From NCBI GenBank assembly GCA_003427395.1, contig BFEA01000807.1, positions 175,306 through 197,064 on the forward strand: 21,759 nt of DNA, written 5' to 3'. This document shows positions 17,891 to 21,759 of this stretch, one piece after another. The notes under the pieces were generated by a model. That model was not told the DNA's origin and searched no databases. It saw nothing but the letters and a program-made list of their open reading frames with translations. Origin of the DNA: Chara braunii (taxonomy: Eukaryota; Streptophyta; Charophyceae; Charales; Characeae). Position 1 is the stretch's first letter. Every line of letters starts with the position of its first letter. Position numbers and translations under genes: made by a program.

Positions 17891-19263
17891 TTTTGCCCCC
17901 TGTGGACAAAACATCGCACAATTTGGCAATTTGCTGCAATAATTTGTACATGTTTCATCTCTCCACCCATTTGGACAGTCCCACTTATACTCATCCTCGT
18001 CAATCCATTGTCGATGTCCTTGACCTCCATGCACTATGGGATCACCATTGGGGCTACACCCACACTGATACCCTACCTTACCTTTACTACGTGCTCAAAG
18101 CTCACAAATCTCCTCCAGCTCTTCGCGACATTCTTGGAATCACAACACAAAAAAATAACAATGTTGTTCCCCGACCCGTTTTCCCTCGTTCAACAATTCG
18201 CACTATTCATGAACGGCCTCTTCACAAACTATTGGCTAGCACAACAACTACTTCGTCGTATCTCTGTGTTGCTTTGCAAGGAGTGATCTCTACTCTTCGT
18301 GAGAAAGATACTAAGCTCTATCAACAGTTTAGTGTTCGATGGTCTTGGATCGTTCAGAGTGCTGATGAAGTGGCGATTGACCTGAAAAAAAATGCATTGT
18401 CTCTTCATGGTCTCTCTCCTCGCATTGTTGATTTTACCGCAATGTACATCAACCTCCCTCATGACTGCGTTATGAATAATGTGGCAAAAGTTGTTGATGA
18501 AACTCATGCTTATGCCCTTCAACATACTCGTACGTATTCGCGCTGAGGTGCCCTGAACATGGTTATTCGAGGACCTCGTTGTGGTCAATGGACAACCGAT
18601 TCAGGCCCAGACACCCTTTTCGTTTCTCATGTTAACCAACATCTCCACTTTGTTGTACAAAACACTTTCCTGTATACTAGAGATGACACACTTCGGAAGC
18701 AAATTATCGGTTTTCCAATGAGAATAAATGCCGACCCATAAATTTCTAATCTCACATTGTATTGGGATGAAGCACGCTTTGTTGATGACATTCTTTAAGA
18801 TGATCTTCAACCCGCTCAGCAATACGCCTTCACTTATCACCTCATTGAACTTTCATGGGGGAAATTACGTCCTCCTCCAGAAAACTATGGGCTTGAGTGG
18901 AAGGAAACTACAACGTCGGACGACTCGTGTAACTTTTTAGGTATGCATCTATGGGTCCGTTCTGATAACTCGCTTTGCGTGAGCGTGTTTGATAAAGTGG
19001 CTGCTTGGGATTTCCCTGTCATTCGTTATCCAAGTGCGACCTCCAACATCCCTTCCCATCAACCAGCGGGTATGTTGACTGGACAATTGACTAGATTTGA
19101 ACTAATCTGTAATGATTGGCATGACTTTCGAACTGTGGCAACAACACGTACTCGTCGCATGCTTGCTCGTGGGCAGTCCCCACCAACCCTTGCTAAGGGG
19201 TGGACCTGGTACATGCGCTCCTGCGAACGTCGCTATCCTACGCATGTGATGTGTCTCTCTTAG
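17863..19263 (+). pseudogene. Penelope-type reverse transcriptase with thumb
   Basis: Everything is in one frame (frame 1), interrupted by TGA 18544-18546, TAA 18739-18741 and TAA 18796-18798. Motifs in order: PVDKTSHNLAICC (the DKG-like block), LPYLYYVLKAHKSPPALRD (fingers), RPVFPRSTIRTIHERPLHK, and VDFTAMYINLPHDC (motif A, Asp codon at 18430). Then come RKQIIGFPMRINADP (motif B) and ISNLTLYWDEARFVDDIL. At the place of motif C it reads TYHLIELSWG (18832-18861), lacking the two catalytic Asp residues. FLGMHLWV, FDKVAAWDFPVIRYPSATSN and the QLTRFELI thumb region follow. The family is the sister group of telomerase RT. Loss of motif C alone would abolish synthesis. Confidence 0.92.
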
Positions 19264-19299
19264 TGGTTCTGACGCATGCTGTGATGGTCACTGCATCAT

Positions 19300-19638
19300 C
19301 AACTTTCTTCCTTGCCTCCATGTCGCTCGTGTCCTACTCCTCCTTACTCATTTGCTGCTACTGCAATTTCCATAGTTGCGGATTCTTCTGCTGCAGTTTC
19401 CACTGCTGCGGTTTTCATTGTTGTGGTTTCCACTGGTGCAGTTTCTACAACTCAAGTTTTCACTCTGACTGTTTCTGCTATTGCAGTTTCCAACGTTGCA
19501 GTAGTTTCTGCTGCTGCGGTTTCCACTATTGTGGCTTACACTGCTGCAGTTTCTACTTCTGGAATTCCCTGCACTATAATTTTTATTGCTACAACTTCCT
19601 CTGCTTCATATCCACAAAGAACATCACAGCCTCTCTAA
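19300..19638 (+). repeat. Low-complexity Ala/Val/Ser/Thr linker, degenerate 15-bp repeat
   Basis: Units like gctgcagtttccact recur about every 15 bases from roughly 19360 to 19570. In frame 1, the RT frame, they encode a chain of AAVST/IAVSN-type pentapeptides. In frame 2 the same DNA gives a Cys/Phe-rich shadow. The sequence is probably a flexible spacer after the RT, expanded by slippage. Stops between 19261 and 19300 show it is no longer joined to the RT in this copy. Confidence 0.7.
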
Positions 19639-20193
19639 CACTCACGTCCTGTTTCGAAATCTTACCCTATCCACCCCCCTTTCATCTCTCTTTGTGCTTG
19701 GCCGTACACGGTTGCGTTCCTCCTCGCCACCCCCATCTCCTCCGCGGTCCCACTTGCGTACAGACTCTCCGGTTTCCATCGTTCCCGTTATTCCACCTGC
19801 GTTGCCAAGGGGACATATCCATCTTCTGTTTGCAACAACACTACTCTTATTGTGTATCGTCGACGACATTCGCGGCATCGTCACTTGCCCGGGGACCAGC
19901 AACCCGTTTCTTTGTTTGACCCAATTCTCTATGTGCCTGCTCCATAGGTTGTTCCAGTTCCTTTGTTCTTAATGACAATATCCGCTCCTATGCCTCCTGT
20001 AGACAGTCCAGCTGCATGTAGGCAGCCACAACACCATGTTTTATGCCCTTCAGCGTTAGATATTCATGACTCACTTGTACAACAGGATGTGGTCCCAGCC
20101 CGGAGTACACTCTCGATTCCAGGGACAGTCCTTGCTCAGGAGCAGCCCCAAATGTTGAGGGATTGGAACATGATCTGCCCGGATTGCAGTTAA
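19639..20193 (+). pseudogene. Post-RT linker of the Penelope-like element
   Basis: Still in frame 1, with TAA at 19636 and TAG at about 19945. The composition is Pro/Ser/Arg-rich (SLCAWPYTVAFLLATP, RRRHSRHRHLPGDQQP), then MPPVDSPAACRQPQHHVL, ending near NMICPDCS at 20191. No domain is recognised. It matters because it keeps the RT frame open for most of its length and links the RT to the protease-like module. Confidence 0.45.
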
Positions 20194-20204
20194 CCCACAA
20201 GGTG

Positions 20205-20385
20205 TAGACCACATGGGGGATTTGCAAATGGCTGACCAACATCATTTGGATGAACCACAAATTTGTGCCCCACCACGCGCAGACCACATGGGTCATCTTC
20301 AAATGAATGACCAGCAAGCAACCCAAGACATTTTGGGATTGCAACACCAACTGGGCGATCTGCAAATTGTTGGCCAGCATCCGGC
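20205..20385 (+). repeat. Three degenerate 21-25-residue protein repeats
   Basis: In frame 2, DHMGDLQMADQH (from 20207), DHMGHLQMNDQQ (from 20282) and HQLGDLQIVGQHP (from 20348) are related units spaced 75 and 63 bases apart. They are conserved at the DNA level around accacatgggggatttgcaaatg. They form an acidic/Gln/His-rich spacer directly before the protease-like module. Confidence 0.7.
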
Positions 20386-20389
20386 ACAC

Positions 20390-20830
20390 AAGACTGAGAT
20401 CCTCACCAATCTCTGTGGTCTGACTACAACTAATATCTGTCTTCACATTTTCCACCGCCCATTTTATACATCATCAAACTTCCTTGCAATCACCCTTCAA
20501 CTTGATGCTGATCTCCCCCACCTACAGCCAGAGGATTGCAATTATATCGGGGAAAGAGGCTTTACCATTGCTGTCCTACAAGTAGCATTGAAGGACAACC
20601 AACTTGAGCTACACAATGCTCGAGCAGGTGAGTGGTTTAATCCTCCATCCCACATCTCTGCCTGCATTCTGCACGGACCTGGCCATTACATGTCATGGTC
20701 CATGCCATCATGGTCTGTGGGACAGCGGCATCATGGTCCATGCCATGAATGATGTTACTGATTTCTTACAAAATGATGCTATTTTCTTGCCACACCAAAC
20801 AGTCTGCAATCTCTTTTATGCCAACCAGTG
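20390..20830 (+). pseudogene. Josephin-like (ataxin-3-type) cysteine protease module
   Basis: Frame 2 to about 20700, then frame 3. NLCGLTTTNICL (Cys codon 20414) fits the Josephin LCAQH-LN-L nucleophile helix. SSNFLAITLQLDADL follows, then GERGFTIAVLQVALKDNQLEL, close to the Josephin (N/S)G-F-IQVI--AL---GLEL block, and HISACILHGPGHYMSW (His codon 20684) matches the FICN--(D/E)HW strand with the catalytic His. NDVTDFLQND in frame 3 may supply the third, Asn/Asp, residue. The His after the nucleophile Cys and the oxyanion Gln are not evident. Josephin domains remove ubiquitin. A 38-base partial duplication at 20693-20746 and a frame change break the module. The order of elements fits well, but this is recognition by eye. 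Another papain-fold peptidase is possible. Confidence 0.5.
20693..20746 (+). repeat. 38-bp-offset direct duplication
   Basis: tcatggtccatgccat occurs exactly at 20693-20708 and 20731-20746. The extra 38 bases are not a multiple of three and lie just after the putative catalytic His of the protease-like module, so they contribute to its frame loss. Confidence 0.85.
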
Positions 20831-20857
20831 CTGCAGCAAGACAATGTGCCAACACTC

Positions 20858-21232
20858 TGTGACCTTCTCCTTTGCACAGCTACATATGCTGTTACACTCG
20901 GCTGTAGCCGCCATCGTCTCTGTCAAAATCACTACAATGACATGGTTTCTGCATCTATGTGTGTAGAGGACTATCCCTCCGTTCCTGACTGCAGGCCATT
21001 TTGCGGCCATGGGCGCTATACTGAATGCATGGTCTTTTGTGGTGAGCGTTCTTCCTTCATTTTGGACTGCAATCGACATGCCATTTGTCGGGAGTGTATG
21101 GTGGGCATGCTCAATGCCAGCCGTCGTGGCAATTGTTGTGCTGATAATCCTCAGCTAGGTCTTCCATGTGCTCACCCACCTCATCCTTACAATGTGCGTC
21201 TTCTCTGTCGTCAAGAACAAACTCACTCCTGA
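20858..21232 (+). pseudogene. Tandem RING-like Cys/His modules, C-terminal end of the element
   Basis: Open in frame 2 to TGA at 21230-21232. Counting from the ATG at 20828, module 1 is C11-x4-C16-x9-C26-x2-H29-x2-C32-x2-H35 with C55 and C59 after it. Module 2 is C67-x3-C71-x9-C81-x2-H84-x2-C87-x2-C90, followed by C103/C104 and C114. Both share the pattern CxRHxxCxx(H/C) and end in M-(x2)-AS or ML-NAS, so they look like an internal duplication. The order C-C-C-H-C-(H/C)-C-C is that of RING fingers, which usually act in ubiquitin transfer, though the spacing of the first pair is not standard. It could instead be another zinc-binding fold. Confidence 0.5.
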
Positions 21233-21719
21233 GCTTGTCTTGTCCTCTTCTTTGCCTTCATCTTCATTCCACACTCTGTACTTTCCCTTTTGGTTCTTTG
21301 TTTGGCTTCTCTTCATCTCTCTTCCCTGTGTTTATCACCTCCCCCTTTACTCTGCCTCTTTCTCACAGCATACAAGTGGGTCGTTATGGCACACGGAGAT
21401 GCGGGCAGCTCGCGCTCAACGTCATCAACGTGGCAAGCGTTGTATGTGAGAGGCATACTGAAGGGGGTGCTAAGGAGAAGAATGATAAAAATAAATGGTT
21501 GTCAGTGCCCCTCATGCTTTTTTTTTTTTTTTTTTTAATCCTTGCCTTTTGTTTCGCAAAGTGCGCTCTCTTAGTTCATAGTTATGTGACAATATATATA
21601 CTGTTGTATAGAACTGCCTGGTAAACCTTCGGCAGAGAGGGAGACGAGGACAACAAACGAGCGGCTGTGGCAAACTGTTTCATCAGAATTTCACCAATTC
21701 ATCTGGAGGCTGAATCCTA

Positions 21720-21722
<3 letters not shown>
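21233..21722. other. 3' flank, no gene seen
   Basis: Pyrimidine-rich to about 21360, then mixed sequence with a T19 run (21518-21536). It probably includes the 3' UTR of the Penelope-like element. No terminal repeat, hammerhead or tRNA was found. Confidence 0.5.

Positions 21723-21759
<37 letters not shown>
21723..21759. repeat. (AT)n microsatellite
   Basis: A pure AT run reaches the right edge of the window and continues beyond it. Confidence 0.98.

Larger units (their letters stand above)
16321..21232 (+). mobile_element. Decayed Penelope-like element with N-terminal GIY-YIG endonuclease and long C-terminal extension
   Basis: Boundaries are those of the recognisable coding sequence. True element ends were not found. 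The order on the + strand is GIY-YIG endonuclease (16321-16839), linker and RT N-terminal region (16840-17890), Penelope/telomerase-type RT and thumb (17863-19263), low-complexity linkers (19300-20210), Josephin-like protease module (20390-20830) and tandem RING-like modules (20858-21232). An N-terminal GIY-YIG followed by RT is the permuted order of the Naiad/Chlamys clade of Penelope-like elements, whose Chlamys branch occurs in green algae and spike mosses. Many stops and frame changes show the copy is dead. The extension beyond the RT is not part of the clade as I know it. Confidence 0.88.

Noticed and set aside
18778-18795. FVDDIL as RT motif C of the Penelope-like element
   Set aside because: It follows the motif B block (GFPMRIN ... 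NLTLY) by too few residues. The usual helix-containing interval places motif C at the later YHLIEL, directly before the SWG and FLG blocks.
19200-19919. 239-codon Cys/Phe-rich + strand ORF
   Set aside because: Frame 2 reading of the 15-bp repeat whose frame 1 reading continues the RT frame. Its regular Cys-Phe pattern comes from the repeat and is not a zinc-binding domain.

Overview
The window is eukaryotic nuclear DNA: long non-coding stretches, homopolymer and microsatellite tracts, eukaryotic splice-like signals, a U6 snRNA fragment, a long TPR gene and two retrotransposon families that are each broken by frameshifts and stops. My best guess is a streptophyte (charophyte) alga such as Chara, or another green-lineage eukaryote. 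The hints are a Penelope-like element of the N-terminal-endonuclease kind known from green algae and spike mosses, a plant-type L1 LINE, and a type III hammerhead of the kind found in plant retrozymes. This is an inference and could be wrong.

Layout. 1-73 is an (AC)n tract. 340-830 is a degenerate T/G/C-rich repeat field, followed at 894-949 by a nearly perfect type III hammerhead ribozyme on the + strand. 950-2649 is gene-poor, pyrimidine-rich and holds short direct repeats. 2650-7020 is one uninterrupted ORF of 1456 codons, a TPR protein whose N-terminal repeat pair and later repeat are split by roughly 825 residues of low-complexity sequence. 7021-10428 has no convincing gene, but it holds two tandem duplications (84 bp and 167 bp periods), microsatellites, a strong hairpin, and a GC-rich stretch with splice-donor, TATA and branch-point-like signals. 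10429-10488 is the 5' part of a U6 snRNA.

10565-15426 is an L1-type LINE on the - strand. It has a poly(A) tail and an exact 15-bp target-site duplication, so it looks full length (4862 bp). ORF1 and ORF2 are both degraded and the catalytic YADD of the reverse transcriptase is gone. The LINE landed in T-rich DNA upstream of a second, + strand element.

That second element (about 16.3-21.2 kb) is a decayed Penelope-like retroelement. Its order is a GIY-YIG endonuclease at the N terminus, a linker, then a Penelope/telomerase-type reverse transcriptase with thumb. The frame used by the RT can be followed, with a few stops, well past the RT through low-complexity and repeat linkers. After one frame change it reaches a module resembling a Josephin-type (ataxin-3-like) cysteine protease, followed by two tandem RING-like Cys/His modules. 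A Penelope-like element carrying ubiquitin-type protease and RING-like modules is the most unusual thing in the window. The copy is dead, so intact relatives are needed to settle whether this is one polyprotein, a second ORF, or two adjacent elements.
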